Below are positions 1 through 9,393 of a DNA stretch of 64,000 nt, one piece after another (position 1 is the first letter of the stretch; every line of letters begins with the position of its first letter). The translations under genes were made by a program, and so were the position numbers. This DNA comes from Marinilabiliaceae bacterium (GTDB lineage: Bacteria > Bacteroidota > Bacteroidia > Bacteroidales > Marinilabiliaceae): assembly GCA_021443545.1 (NCBI GenBank), contig JABUTU010000037.1, positions 24,207 through 88,206 of the forward strand. The letters are read 5' to 3'. The notes beneath the pieces are model-generated. The model made no database searches and was not told the origin of the DNA. It saw only the letters and a program-made list of their open reading frames with translations.

Positions 1-163
1 CGACGAGTGCGAAGGCTACGAGTATCGCAAACTTTTTATTCATCACGTTAATCTGTGGTTATATTTTTTCGGGTGCAAATGTAGCTATTTATTTTTGCTT
101 TCAATAGGAAAAATGCAAAATGCTCAAAAACTTCAATCAACGTCACGTTTAAGAGGACATTAT

Positions 164-1093
164 TCATCTATATTTGCTCTTCGAAGCATCAACGATGTTT
201 ATGTAACTTTGATAGCGTGACAAGGCAAGTCGACCCTCTTCAACAGCCAATTTCACTGCGCACCCTGGTTCGTGACGATGTGTGCAATTGTTATATTGGC
301 ATGCATCTGAAATGCGGAATATGTCTCTAAAATAATGAGATATTTCATTGTCATCAATTCCTGTTATTCCAAAACCTCGGATTCCGGGAGTGTCAATGAC
401 ATATCCCCCAAACGAGAATGCATGCATCTCAGCATGTGTCGTGGTGTGTTTTCCCGAGTTGTTGCATTCGCTTATCTCGTCAGTCCGCAGATTTAACCCT
501 GGCTCAATACGATTGATAAGGGTTGATTTTCCGACACCAGAGTGACCGGCAATGACGCTTATCTTATCTTTTAGAAATTCCTTGACCTTATCAAGACCTT
601 GCTCATACTTGGCTGAAATCTCTACTACGTCATATCCCATATCAGAATAGATGCTCTTGAAGTTGTCAAGCTCCTCTCGGTGGCGACTGTCGTATCTGTC
701 TATTTTGTTGAAGACAATTACGACTGGCACTCCAAAGGCCTCTGCTGAAGCAAGGAAGCGATCAATGAAAACCGGAGTGGTAACGGGGTAATTTATTGTG
801 ACAAGCAGAAGGGCCTGGTCGACATTGGCTGCAAGGACGTGTGTCTGTTTGGATAGGTTCGAAGCACGACGTACAACGTAGTTGCGACGAGGCAATAGCT
901 CACATATCAAGCCTTCTGACGAATCTTCCGACTCCATTTCGATATCGACGAAATCACCGACAGCAACTGGGTTGGTGCTCTTGATATCCTCTGTGCGCAT
1001 CTTGCCTTTTATACGACATTGTATAATCGTACCATCAGAGTCTATGCGTACCTCATAATTACTGCCTGTCGATTTTACCACTGTTCCTTTCAT
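164..1093 (-). CDS. rsgA: Ribosome small subunit-dependent GTPase A
   Basis: Circularly permuted GTPase motifs (NKID, GHSGVGKSTLIN, DTPGIRGFG) and C-terminal Cys/His zinc cluster CQYNNCTHRHEPGC. Confidence 0.95.
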   Translation of the reverse strand: MKGTVVKSTGSNYEVRIDSDGTIIQCRIKGKMRTEDIKSTNPVAVGDFVDIEMESEDSSEGLICELLPRRNYVVRRASNLSKQTHVLAANVDQALLLVTINYPVTTPVFIDRFLASAEAFGVPVVIVFNKIDRYDSRHREELDNFKSIYSDMGYDVVEISAKYEQGLDKVKEFLKDKISVIAGHSGVGKSTLINRIEPGLNLRTDEISECNNSGKHTTTHAEMHAFSFGGYVIDTPGIRGFGITGIDDNEISHYFRDIFRISDACQYNNCTHRHEPGCAVKLAVEEGRLALSRYQSYINIVDASKSKYR

Positions 1094-1176
1094 GAATCTT
1101 CACATTGCTACATTGCAAAATTAAGAAAAATCGTATAAAAATGGTTAAATATTTCTTGTTTTATCAAGCAGCTACA

Positions 1177-1184
1177 TATATTTG
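1177..1184 (+). promoter_or_regulatory. Bacteroidota -7 element TATATTTG with TTG at 1156 (18-nt spacer)
   Basis: Matches TTTG/TTG-N(18-21)-TAnnTTTG consensus; upstream of the ORF at 1228. Confidence 0.6.
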
Positions 1185-1227
1185 CACTCAATAGATAACG
1201 ACAATAAACATTTTAAAAGCAGATAAT

Positions 1228-1854
1228 ATGAACGTTAGAAAATTAGTCTTTGTGATGACTTGTCTTCTTTTAGTTGCAGGTACATCTATCTATGCGCAGG
1301 ATAGTCGCTTCCGCAAGGGCGATGTAGCTTTAAATTTCAATTACTCAGCAGGTAATTTCAGAGCTGAGGATTTTGATTTCGATGAACCACATTCTCATTA
1401 TGACTTCTTCGATAGTTACTACCAGCATGGTTTCGGACTTACAATGGAGGTTGGAGTCATTGGTGATGTCATCAACGAGAAGGGCTGTATCGCAATCGGT
1501 GCTGAGGCTGGTTTTGGCTTTGGTCGCAATAAAGAGGATTACACAAAAGAGTTGTCAAAGCGTATTCATATCGCAACAAGAGGCTCTCTTCACTACTCAT
1601 TTATCCCTGAGATTGACACCTACGCAGGTCTGAAGCTTGGTGTAGCAAACTGGAGCGACTATAACCTGAAAATGCGTGAAGGAAAGAATGACGACTGGGA
1701 GGAGATTTATGATGGTAAGTTGGTAGGTAAGTTCATATATCCGACATTTTTCTGCGGTGCTCGTTATATGGCTGCTCAGAATTTTGGCTTTAATGTTGAA
1801 TTCTCATACGATAGGTTTGCCTATGCTTCAGTAGGTATAACAATCAAGATGTAA
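1228..1854 (+). CDS. Outer-membrane beta-barrel-like protein with signal peptide
   Basis: N-terminal signal peptide ending ...SIYAQD, alternating aromatic beta-strand pattern, C-terminal strand. Confidence 0.6.
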   Translation: MNVRKLVFVMTCLLLVAGTSIYAQDSRFRKGDVALNFNYSAGNFRAEDFDFDEPHSHYDFFDSYYQHGFGLTMEVGVIGDVINEKGCIAIGAEAGFGFGRNKEDYTKELSKRIHIATRGSLHYSFIPEIDTYAGLKLGVANWSDYNLKMREGKNDDWEEIYDGKLVGKFIYPTFFCGARYMAAQNFGFNVEFSYDRFAYASVGITIKM

Positions 1855-1875
1855 AAGTCTATACAGTATAGTCAT

Positions 1876-1916
1876 GAGAGTGTGTCGAATTATTTTTGAC
1901 ACACCCTCTCTTTTTT
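1876..1916 (+). terminator. Rho-independent terminator
   Basis: gagagtgtgtc ... gacacaccctctc hairpin followed by tttttt. Confidence 0.7.
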
Positions 1917-1920
1917 AGGT

Positions 1921-2358
1921 ATGTACAGTGATGATTTTTTCATGGGGGAGGCTCTAAAGGAGGCTCGCATTGCGCTGGGAGAGGATGAGGTTCCGATAGG
2001 GGCTGTTGTGGTTGTGAACAATACTATCATAGGTAGAGGACATAATCAGACTGAGCGACTTAAGGATGTTACAGCTCATGCCGAGATATTGGCTATCACG
2101 GCAGCATCTCAGTATGTCGATGCCAAGTATCTTGATAATGCGACCCTCTATGTCACAGTAGAGCCCTGCACGATGTGTGCTGGTGCCATAGCATGGGCTC
2201 AGGTCGGGAAGCTCGTATACGGAGCTTCTGACGAGAAACGAGGTTATGAACGACTGTCGCCATCGCCACTCCATCCACGAACCGAAGTGGTTAAGGGCGT
2301 CAGAGCCGATGAGTGTAAGAAGCTGGTTCTCGATTTCTTTGCGGCAAAGCGTAAGTGA
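1921..2358 (+). CDS. tadA: tRNA-specific adenosine deaminase / nucleoside deaminase
   Basis: HAEI and PCTMCAGA zinc-dependent deaminase motifs. Confidence 0.9.
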   Translation: MYSDDFFMGEALKEARIALGEDEVPIGAVVVVNNTIIGRGHNQTERLKDVTAHAEILAITAASQYVDAKYLDNATLYVTVEPCTMCAGAIAWAQVGKLVYGASDEKRGYERLSPSPLHPRTEVVKGVRADECKKLVLDFFAAKRK

Positions 2359-2504
2359 CTTTGTCGATTGATAACGGCAATTAGTCGGTAAATATTCTTT
2401 TTGCATAGTCAAAACGTGGATGACAATCAAAGCGATGCCTTTTGTGGCACGCATTATGCAATACGATAATCAACAAGATTATTAATCCTTAAATACTTAC
2501 CGAT

Positions 2505-3005
2505 ATGAAAACATTAATAGTAAAGGCAGTTGTAATGACGATAGTCATTCTTGCCGTAGGTATCGATGGAACAGCGCAAGGTCGTAACAATCGCACGACA
2601 ACCCGTCGTCAGACCACAACATACGCAGCACCAGCTCCTGCTAAGAGCCATGCAGCACCAAAACCTGCTGACGGAAAAATGCATAAGCCCGACATGAAGG
2701 CTCCTCAGTTTCAAGCTCCTGCACCTAAGCCTCATGCACCTGTTCCGGCTCACAAACCTGCCCCAAAGCATGGTGGACACGCAATGGGTGGACACCCAGC
2801 TCCACATTTTATTGCCCCTGTCTGTAATTGCCATCACTGTCGTCCCTATATGACTCACCACTATACAATAGGGGAGATTGTAGCAACTCTGCCGTGCGAA
2901 TATACTCGAGTGTATATCAACGGAAACCTCTTCTTCAAGGCTCTTGGCATGATGCTCAGCCCTGTCTTTGTCGATGGTGCACTCCAATATATGGTAATGC
3001 AGTAG
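2505..3005 (+). CDS. Secreted Pro/His-rich protein of unknown function (DUF6515-like C-terminus)
   Basis: Signal peptide, Pro/Ala/His/Lys-rich linker, CNCHHC motif, conserved-looking TLPCEYTRVYINGNLFFKALGMMLSP...YMVMQ tail. Confidence 0.5.
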   Translation: MKTLIVKAVVMTIVILAVGIDGTAQGRNNRTTTRRQTTTYAAPAPAKSHAAPKPADGKMHKPDMKAPQFQAPAPKPHAPVPAHKPAPKHGGHAMGGHPAPHFIAPVCNCHHCRPYMTHHYTIGEIVATLPCEYTRVYINGNLFFKALGMMLSPVFVDGALQYMVMQ

Positions 3006-3027
3006 ACAACAATATGCATATGTACTC

Positions 3028-3060
3028 AATGAGAATGTGTCGTTTAGATGCATTCTCATT
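3028..3060 (+). terminator. Stem-loop, possible terminator
   Basis: aatgagaatg...cattctcatt perfect 10-bp inverted repeat; poor U-tract. Confidence 0.4.
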
Positions 3061-3148
3061 TGGCGTAAGATGTATAATGGAATTGTCTGAACAGGAGAGT
3101 ATTGATTATCCTCTATTCAAATAAGTTGGTAAGTTTTGTCAATTTTCA

Positions 3149-3156
3149 TATATTTG
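3149..3156 (+). promoter_or_regulatory. Bacteroidota -7 element TATATTTG
   Basis: TATATTTG 24 bp upstream of the ORF at 3180; TTGG about 21 nt further upstream. Confidence 0.5.
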
Positions 3157-3179
3157 CATGACGACTAAATTGAAATGAT

Positions 3180-3770
3180 ATGAAGAGATTTATTCAACTA
3201 TTTCTGCAAGGATTGTTGTATACAATGCCAATAGCGGTCACCGTATGGTTGTTTGTATGGGCGGTACGACTGACCGACAGTATATTTAAGGGTACATTTC
3301 TCGACAATATTTTAGTGTTTCCAGGTAGAGGAATCATCATTCTTCTGTGCCTTGTCACAGCCGTTGGATATTTTGCGCCAAAATTGATAACGCCGAGTAT
3401 CTCGCATTGGTGGAAGGGATTCCTGAATAGGATGCCGTTTGTAAAACTTATCTATTCCTCTGTAAAAGATATTATGGAGGCCTTTGTAGGTAAGCAGAAG
3501 CGATTTGGAACGCCAGTCTTGGTGGCAATTGATAAGGATGGCATTCAGAACAGGTTAGGTTTCATAACATCAGAAGATCTCTCTAAGATAGGAATAGATA
3601 ATGGTATGATAAGTGTCTACATTCCCATATCGTATGGTATGTTTGGGGAGTTACTGATTGTTCCTGCAGCTCAAGTTAGAACACTTGACACATCTTCAGC
3701 TGAAGTGATGAAATTTATAGTCTCGGGAGGTGTCGTGAAGATTGAAGACTCAACCGAGAATCAAAAGTAA
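3180..3770 (+). CDS. DUF502 family membrane protein
   Basis: Two N-terminal TM segments, GRG and MPFVKLIYSSVKDIMEAF motif typical of DUF502. Confidence 0.85.
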   Translation: MKRFIQLFLQGLLYTMPIAVTVWLFVWAVRLTDSIFKGTFLDNILVFPGRGIIILLCLVTAVGYFAPKLITPSISHWWKGFLNRMPFVKLIYSSVKDIMEAFVGKQKRFGTPVLVAIDKDGIQNRLGFITSEDLSKIGIDNGMISVYIPISYGMFGELLIVPAAQVRTLDTSSAEVMKFIVSGGVVKIEDSTENQK

Positions 3771-3819
3771 GAATATCTCTCAAGAGCAAGGTTCTGAGAA
3801 TTTTTGGCAGATAACAACT

Positions 3820-4638
3820 ATGAGTGATAACATAACCGATATTACCAAGAAATTTAAAATAACAGGAAATTTCAATCTTATCTATTCCAATAAGATAAAG
3901 ACATTTCTCTGTTCCCGGATAGTACCAAATATGTTGGTTGACAGAATTTTGGAGTGGGCCTCTTCAATTGATGCCAATGAATATTGTGTTGTATGTGGTA
4001 ACCAGACGCATATCGAGTTTGAAGTCATTGAGAGACTACTCAAGGGGAATGTGCCTGTCATATTAGTTCTTTCAACCAGAGCTCCCGAAACCTTTCAAGA
4101 GGAGGTTGAAAAAGCCTTGTCGGAGAATCGAATTCTTATCTTTTCGCAGCCAGACGATGAGAAGATTAGCACAGTGACATCTCAATATCGGAATGAGTTG
4201 ATGTTTGAGCTTGCAAATGACGGGATAGTGGTAGGATTTTGTTCAAGAGGTGGAAACCTGGCACAGCAGACTATGTTCAGGGATGACGTGACTTATCTGA
4301 CTGATTATAAGATGCTGGATGAGTCGGCTGACTACGATTTATGGAAAAAGTCGTTTCAGGCGTCGGACAATAGCATGATTACTCTTCAGGCAAAAACAGT
4401 AAGGGGGGTGACCAATTATGTATCGCTAACCAAAGCTTTTCGCAGGCAGGGGAGTGGAGAGGTTGAGTATCAGACAATCAATTTTTTAGAGCGCGACTTA
4501 AAGCAACTATATTCATTCTTAGGGCAAGCTGTTGATGCTATTGAGATTCAGGAGATGACACACCGAAACCGTTCGTCACAAAAAAATGGCATTGATTATA
4601 AATCAGAATCAGGTGACAGGATGCCGTGGGACGATTAG
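3820..4638 (+). CDS. DprA/SLOG-like Rossmann-fold protein of unknown role (start at 3820 preferred over 3742)
   Basis: CSRIVPN...CVVCGNQTHIEFEVIERLLKGNVPVILVLSTRAPE...RNELMFELANDGIVVGFCSRGGNL resembles the DprA nucleotide-binding core; the 3742 start would overlap the DUF502 gene. Confidence 0.5.
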   Translation: MSDNITDITKKFKITGNFNLIYSNKIKTFLCSRIVPNMLVDRILEWASSIDANEYCVVCGNQTHIEFEVIERLLKGNVPVILVLSTRAPETFQEEVEKALSENRILIFSQPDDEKISTVTSQYRNELMFELANDGIVVGFCSRGGNLAQQTMFRDDVTYLTDYKMLDESADYDLWKKSFQASDNSMITLQAKTVRGVTNYVSLTKAFRRQGSGEVEYQTINFLERDLKQLYSFLGQAVDAIEIQEMTHRNRSSQKNGIDYKSESGDRMPWDD

Positions 4639-5645
4639 ACAGAGAAGTCGGATGTCTTGCCATTGTCGCACCAGCGAACAGCTATCTCGTCGAGAATAGC
4701 TTTCAATTCATCGGCATGTTCCTCCCTCAGCATACGAATCTTTGTCTCCCTAAAATCATACAGTCCCTTAAAAGCTATTGCGAGATGACGTCGGACGTGT
4801 AGTATCGCTTTTCGTTCGTCGCCAATCCAATTTATAGTCTCATCTAATTCGCGCTTCAAGATATCAACCAACCCCTTTATTGTCATAGGAGGAAGCTTTT
4901 CACCAGTGTCGAGGTAGTGTCTGACTTCTGAGAATATCCATGGTTTTCCTATTGCAGCGCGTCCTATCATAATGGCATCCACTCCATATCTGTTGAATGC
5001 TGTCCGAGCTCCCTCAGGCGTTGTTATGTCACCATTACCAATAATTGGGATGTGCATACGTGGGTTATTCTTGACTTCGCCGATGAGTGTCCAGTCGGCA
5101 GAACCTGTGTACATTTGGGCACGAGTCCTGCCATGTATGGTAAGAGCAGATATCCCGACATCTTGAAGACGTTCTGCCGTATCAACGATGAATTTTGACT
5201 TGTCGTCCCATCCAAGTCGAGTCTTGACTGTCACTGGGGTGTGGTCAACAGCATTGACAATCTGACGAGTCATCTCGACAAGCTTGGGTATATCCTTCAG
5301 CATTCCGGCACCAGCACCTTTTCCTGCAATTTTCTTGACAGGACAGCCGAAATTAATATCGATAATATCTGGTTTTGTACTCTCAACAATCTTTGCAGCC
5401 TCAACCATAGGCTCAATCTCCCTGCCGTATATCTGAACACCAACGGGTCGCTCGCTATCCAGAATATTTAATTTTTTCATTGACGAGTCGACGTCCCTGA
5501 TTATAGCATCGGCATTGACAAACTCTGTATACATGAGATTTGCGCATGCCTCCTTGCACAATTTGCGGAATGGAATATCTGTGACGTCTTCCATTGGAGC
5601 AAGTAATATAGGCTCAAATCCGAGGTCGAGATTGTCTATTTTCAT
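4635..5645 (-). CDS. dus: tRNA-dihydrouridine synthase (true start likely 5645)
   Basis: LAPMEDVTDIPFRKL, NFGCPVKKI, GNGDITTPEGA, MIGRAAIGKPWIF motifs; upstream extension to 5888 is not Dus-like. Confidence 0.93.
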   Translation of the reverse strand: MKIDNLDLGFEPILLAPMEDVTDIPFRKLCKEACANLMYTEFVNADAIIRDVDSSMKKLNILDSERPVGVQIYGREIEPMVEAAKIVESTKPDIIDINFGCPVKKIAGKGAGAGMLKDIPKLVEMTRQIVNAVDHTPVTVKTRLGWDDKSKFIVDTAERLQDVGISALTIHGRTRAQMYTGSADWTLIGEVKNNPRMHIPIIGNGDITTPEGARTAFNRYGVDAIMIGRAAIGKPWIFSEVRHYLDTGEKLPPMTIKGLVDILKRELDETINWIGDERKAILHVRRHLAIAFKGLYDFRETKIRMLREEHADELKAILDEIAVRWCDNGKTSDFSV

Positions 5646-5741
5646 GGTATAAATTGTTGTCGTTAAATTAGTGTGCGAAAATAAACATTTCTTTTTGTAA
5701 TTTCGTGCGCATTTTAGAAAGACACGATAATTGAAAGAAAA

Positions 5742-6971
5742 TTGGACACAATTATATCTATAACTGGACTTGGATATGTGGGGCGACCGCTTATGATGTC
5801 GTTTTTGGAGAGCGGCTATCAGGTAGTAGCCTACGATATAAATGATAGTACTGTAGAGAGATTGTCTCGTGATATTGAGGAAAAGCACCCAGAACTATCT
5901 GAACGACTCTGCGTAACAAGTGACTCTTTACTCTTGAAGAGGGCAACGTTTCATATCGTAGCTGTGCCTACGCCTACTGCTGAGAATAATAAGCCAGATC
6001 TATCATGCCTAAAGGGAGCGTGTGAAGCAATAGGACCAAATCTTAAGAGGGGTGACATTGTAGTTTTTGAGAGTACGACATATCCCGGATGTACAGAGGA
6101 GTATTGTTTGCCCATTCTCCTTGCGGGTGCGTCGGAGGAAGCCTCACTCGACATACACGTAGGTTATAGTCCTGAAAGAATCAATCCTGGAGATGATGCT
6201 CATAATGTCAAAAGCGTTGTAAAGGTCATCTCAGCTCAGGACGCAGAAACGCTTAAGGTCGTAAAGGAAGTCTACTCCACAATATGTCCGGCTGGAGTGT
6301 ACGAGGCAAGGTCAATAAGAGTGGCTGAAGCCTCAAAACTGCTTGAGAATGTACAGCGAGATGTCAATATTGCCTTGATGAATGAGTTTGCCACCATTTT
6401 AAGGAGCGATAAAATAGATATTCAGGATGTTCTTGATGTTGCCTCTACAAAGTGGAATTTCGTGAATGTACGGCCAGGACTCGTTGGCGGTCATTGCATT
6501 GCGGTGGATCCATACTATTTTATAGACTACGCACAAAAGATGGGGGAAGAGGCAAGAGTGACCTCTTCAGCTCGAGAAACAAATAGTCGTGTGGTACTTA
6601 GAATTGCTGAGCGTATCGCAAACGAGGTTGCAAGAGGAGAACGACGAGGATTGAGAGTACTTATTATGGGTATGACATATAAACCAGACGTAGATGACGT
6701 CAGGAATAGTCAGAGCATAGTCTTGTATAACATAATGAGTAATGATGCGTCAGGGTTGTACGGAAGTGTAGAGACACATGACCCCTATGTGAAGAAAACA
6801 GATATTAAAGGTAAATATGACGTTATTGTAATAACCACGCCACATAGGGAGTATATCGACATGGGAGAGTCGGTCGTCGAGTCGCTTCTTAATCCTATGG
6901 GCATAGTATTTGATGTGACTGGTCGCTTTAAGGGGCTTGAAGGACGAGGAATAAGGACGATGAGATTGTAG
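5742..6971 (+). CDS. UDP-glucose/UDP-HexNAc-type nucleotide-sugar dehydrogenase (TTG start)
   Basis: GLGYVGRPL Rossmann motif, ESTTYPGCTEE, GYSPERINPGD, GGHCIAVDPYYF, GMTYKPDVDDVRNS; first codon at 5742 is TTG. Confidence 0.9.
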   Translation: MDTIISITGLGYVGRPLMMSFLESGYQVVAYDINDSTVERLSRDIEEKHPELSERLCVTSDSLLLKRATFHIVAVPTPTAENNKPDLSCLKGACEAIGPNLKRGDIVVFESTTYPGCTEEYCLPILLAGASEEASLDIHVGYSPERINPGDDAHNVKSVVKVISAQDAETLKVVKEVYSTICPAGVYEARSIRVAEASKLLENVQRDVNIALMNEFATILRSDKIDIQDVLDVASTKWNFVNVRPGLVGGHCIAVDPYYFIDYAQKMGEEARVTSSARETNSRVVLRIAERIANEVARGERRGLRVLIMGMTYKPDVDDVRNSQSIVLYNIMSNDASGLYGSVETHDPYVKKTDIKGKYDVIVITTPHREYIDMGESVVESLLNPMGIVFDVTGRFKGLEGRGIRTMRL

Positions 6972-7136
6972 AGTTTCAAGACTTTAAGGTGTTGATATAC
7001 AATACTATGACAAATATTTTTTGTCGATCTTATAAAAAAGTGACTTGACAAGCACATTATCACAAAAAAAAAGTATAACTTGCATTCGCTTAGAAGACTT
7101 GACTTGATATAAACAAAACGGCATTTGTGAAAGCAA

Positions 7137-7844
7137 ATGTCACAAAAGTTTAATCTTATGGAAATCAAAAAATCACCTAAGGCTGACCTTGAAAACAAGA
7201 AGGGTTTGTTTACGGAGATTGGTTTGGCCGTAGTTCTCGCCTGCACCCTTGGTGCTTTTGAGTACTCGTCTAAAGCAGCCGACATAGACGTTGCTTCCTT
7301 GCCTGATGAGGTTGTCGTAGAAGAGGAGATGGTTCCAGTAACCACACAAGATGAGATAAAACCACCGCCACCACCGCCACCACCAAAGATGGCAGAGGTG
7401 TTGAATATTGTAACTGACGATACCGATATTAGTGACGAACTTGAAGTTCTTGATACAGAGGCTACGGAAGAGACGGAGATTGAGTTTCGCGAGGTAGTAG
7501 CTGAGGAGGAGGCTGAAGAGGTTTCGGATGAGGTATTTGTAATTGTTGAGCAGATGCCTGTATTCCCAGGTGGAGACGCTCAACTTCGCAAGTATCTTGC
7601 TGAGAGTGTAAAATACCCTGTGATAGCTGCAGAGAATGGTATTCAGGGGCGTGTATTTGTTTCGTTCGTTGTGAACCAGAAGGGTGAGGTTACCAATGTA
7701 AAGGTAGCACGTCCGTTCGATCCCAACCTCGATAAAGAGGCTGTTCGAGTGGTTCAATCAATGCCTAAATGGGCACCAGGTATGCAACGAGGTAAACCAG
7801 TGAAGGTTTCTTATACAGTTCCGATTAACTTCGTGCTCCAATAA
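7137..7844 (+). CDS. TonB-family energy-transducer protein
   Basis: Single N-terminal TM, PPPPPPPPK linker, TonB C-terminal domain (YPVIAAENGIQGRVFVSFVVNQKGEVTNVKV...VPINFVLQ). Confidence 0.9.
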   Translation: MSQKFNLMEIKKSPKADLENKKGLFTEIGLAVVLACTLGAFEYSSKAADIDVASLPDEVVVEEEMVPVTTQDEIKPPPPPPPPKMAEVLNIVTDDTDISDELEVLDTEATEETEIEFREVVAEEEAEEVSDEVFVIVEQMPVFPGGDAQLRKYLAESVKYPVIAAENGIQGRVFVSFVVNQKGEVTNVKVARPFDPNLDKEAVRVVQSMPKWAPGMQRGKPVKVSYTVPINFVLQ

Positions 7845-7860
7845 TAGAGGTGTAGACAAT

Positions 7861-7896
7861 AAAAAGCCACTATAGGTTCTCCTATAGTGGTTTTTT
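7861..7896 (+). terminator. Rho-independent terminator
   Basis: ccactatagg-ttct-cctatagtgg followed by tttttt. Confidence 0.85.
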
Positions 7897-7955
7897 GTCT
7901 CTGTACATCTCTATTTTCTTCTTTTTATCATTGGTATTAAGTATAATTAATTCAT

Positions 7956-7963
7956 TATCTTTG
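7956..7963 (+). promoter_or_regulatory. Bacteroidota promoter -7 element TATCTTTG
   Basis: TATCTTTG with TTGG at 7931 (21-nt spacer), upstream of mreC. Confidence 0.6.
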
Positions 7964-8007
7964 CACATGTTTGACGCTGAGATAAGTGCAAGCGAATTTG
8001 TGTTTAG

Positions 8008-8856
8008 ATGCGAAACTTTATATATTTTATAATACGACATTCCACAACGTTCTTTTTTATTCTTTTAGAAGCGTTGTGTATAATGCTTGTCTTTACCTAT
8101 AACGACTATCAGCAGTCGAAGTACCTATCGTCTGCAAATGTCATCGGTTCATCTCTCTATTCTATGCAGAATAGCGTATATGGTTATTTTCGTCTCTCTG
8201 AGGAGAATGAAAAACTCGTAAGGGAGAATGTGGCATTGCGTAATCAGATGGATATGATGTATGCGAAGATGCGTGAGATGACAGATTCAACCTTTATTTT
8301 ACGCGAATTACCCCAGCAGAAAATGATTTTTAGGGATGCGAAGGTCCTAAAGTCGTCAACCAATAGAATGCACAACTATATTACAATAGACAGGGGCAAG
8401 ACTGGGGGCGTAATGGAGGATATGGTAGCTATAGATGGTGAGACAGGTGGTGTGGTTGGACTTGTTACAGCAACTTCAGATAATTTTGCAATAATACTTC
8501 CGATTATTAATACCTCGTTCCGACTCTCAGCAAAACTCAAAGAGTCGAACTTCAGGGGGCAGCTTGTCTGGAATGGAGTTTTTGACGATAGGGTCATATT
8601 GAATGACATACCTGAGCATGCATCAGTGCATGTCGGTGATTCCATTGTTACAAGTGGATCCTCAAGTTTCTTCCCTGAGGGTATATTGGTAGGAGTCGTC
8701 TCGGAAGTGGAGATGGATAATAACGGGGGATTCTATAGACTCGAGGTGAAGTTGTCGACCGACTTTAACTCCATTTACAACGTTGAGATTATTGAAAACT
8801 TGCAATTGGAAGAGCAGACGAATCTTGAACAATCGCAGATGCAGGAAGAAGAATAG
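8008..8856 (+). CDS. mreC: Rod shape-determining protein MreC
   Basis: N-terminal TM, coiled coil, VLKSSTNRMHNYITIDRG...GVVGLV...GDSIVTSGSSSFFPEGILVG. Confidence 0.9.
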   Translation: MRNFIYFIIRHSTTFFFILLEALCIMLVFTYNDYQQSKYLSSANVIGSSLYSMQNSVYGYFRLSEENEKLVRENVALRNQMDMMYAKMREMTDSTFILRELPQQKMIFRDAKVLKSSTNRMHNYITIDRGKTGGVMEDMVAIDGETGGVVGLVTATSDNFAIILPIINTSFRLSAKLKESNFRGQLVWNGVFDDRVILNDIPEHASVHVGDSIVTSGSSSFFPEGILVGVVSEVEMDNNGGFYRLEVKLSTDFNSIYNVEIIENLQLEEQTNLEQSQMQEEE

Positions 8857-8871
8857 CTAAAGGAAGAGACA

Positions 8872-9393
8872 ATGACAAATTCACAGAACATCATACGACT
8901 ATTATTGTTGTTTATCATACTTGTTTTATTGCAAGTTGTGATATTCAACAACTTGGATTTTTTGGGATTCATCAACCCATATCCATATATATTATTGGTT
9001 ATGAGCATGCCATTTGGTGTTTCAACCTCATTTCTGATGATAATAGGATTTGGTATCGGTTTGACAATCGATATGTTCAGTAACACTCCAGGAATGCATG
9101 CGGGTTCGTGTGTGTTGCTTGCTTATCTGCGTCCTTGGATTTTGAAACTGATAGCTCTGCATGACGACTATAAGACAGGAAATCTTCCGTCCTCTGCCTC
9201 GTACGGAGGTATGTGGTATTTGAAATATACAATATTGTGTGTCTCTATTCATCATGTTGTCCTCTTCTGTTTTGAGCAGATTGACACCATACTATGGTGG
9301 CCAACATTATTGAGAATTATTCTCAGCATTGCCGCCTCCATTGTAATAATCTATGTCTCACAGATTTTTATTAGAATAGGTGGTCGGGAATAA
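8872..9393 (+). CDS. mreD: Rod shape-determining protein MreD
   Basis: Small polytopic protein between mreC and PBP2, with typical Bacteroidetes MreD topology. Confidence 0.85.
   Translation: MTNSQNIIRLLLLFIILVLLQVVIFNNLDFLGFINPYPYILLVMSMPFGVSTSFLMIIGFGIGLTIDMFSNTPGMHAGSCVLLAYLRPWILKLIALHDDYKTGNLPSSASYGGMWYLKYTILCVSIHHVVLFCFEQIDTILWWPTLLRIILSIAASIVIIYVSQIFIRIGGRE

Noticed and set aside
1954-2454. Long antisense ORF opposite tadA (and similar antisense ORFs opposite other genes, e.g. 7173, 13178, 26018, 32203)
   Set aside because: Each is fully or mostly antisense to a clearly recognisable conserved gene; no independent coding evidence.
3742-3819. N-terminal extension of the DprA-like ORF
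   Set aside because: Overlaps the DUF502 gene and lacks similarity to the domain; ATG at 3820 is more likely.
5646-5888. 81-aa N-terminal extension of the Dus ORF
   Set aside because: Not Dus-like and overlaps the start of the divergent dehydrogenase gene; start at 5645 fits the family.
7366-7386. (CCA/CCG)n tandem repeat
   Set aside because: It encodes the polyproline linker normal in TonB-family proteins.
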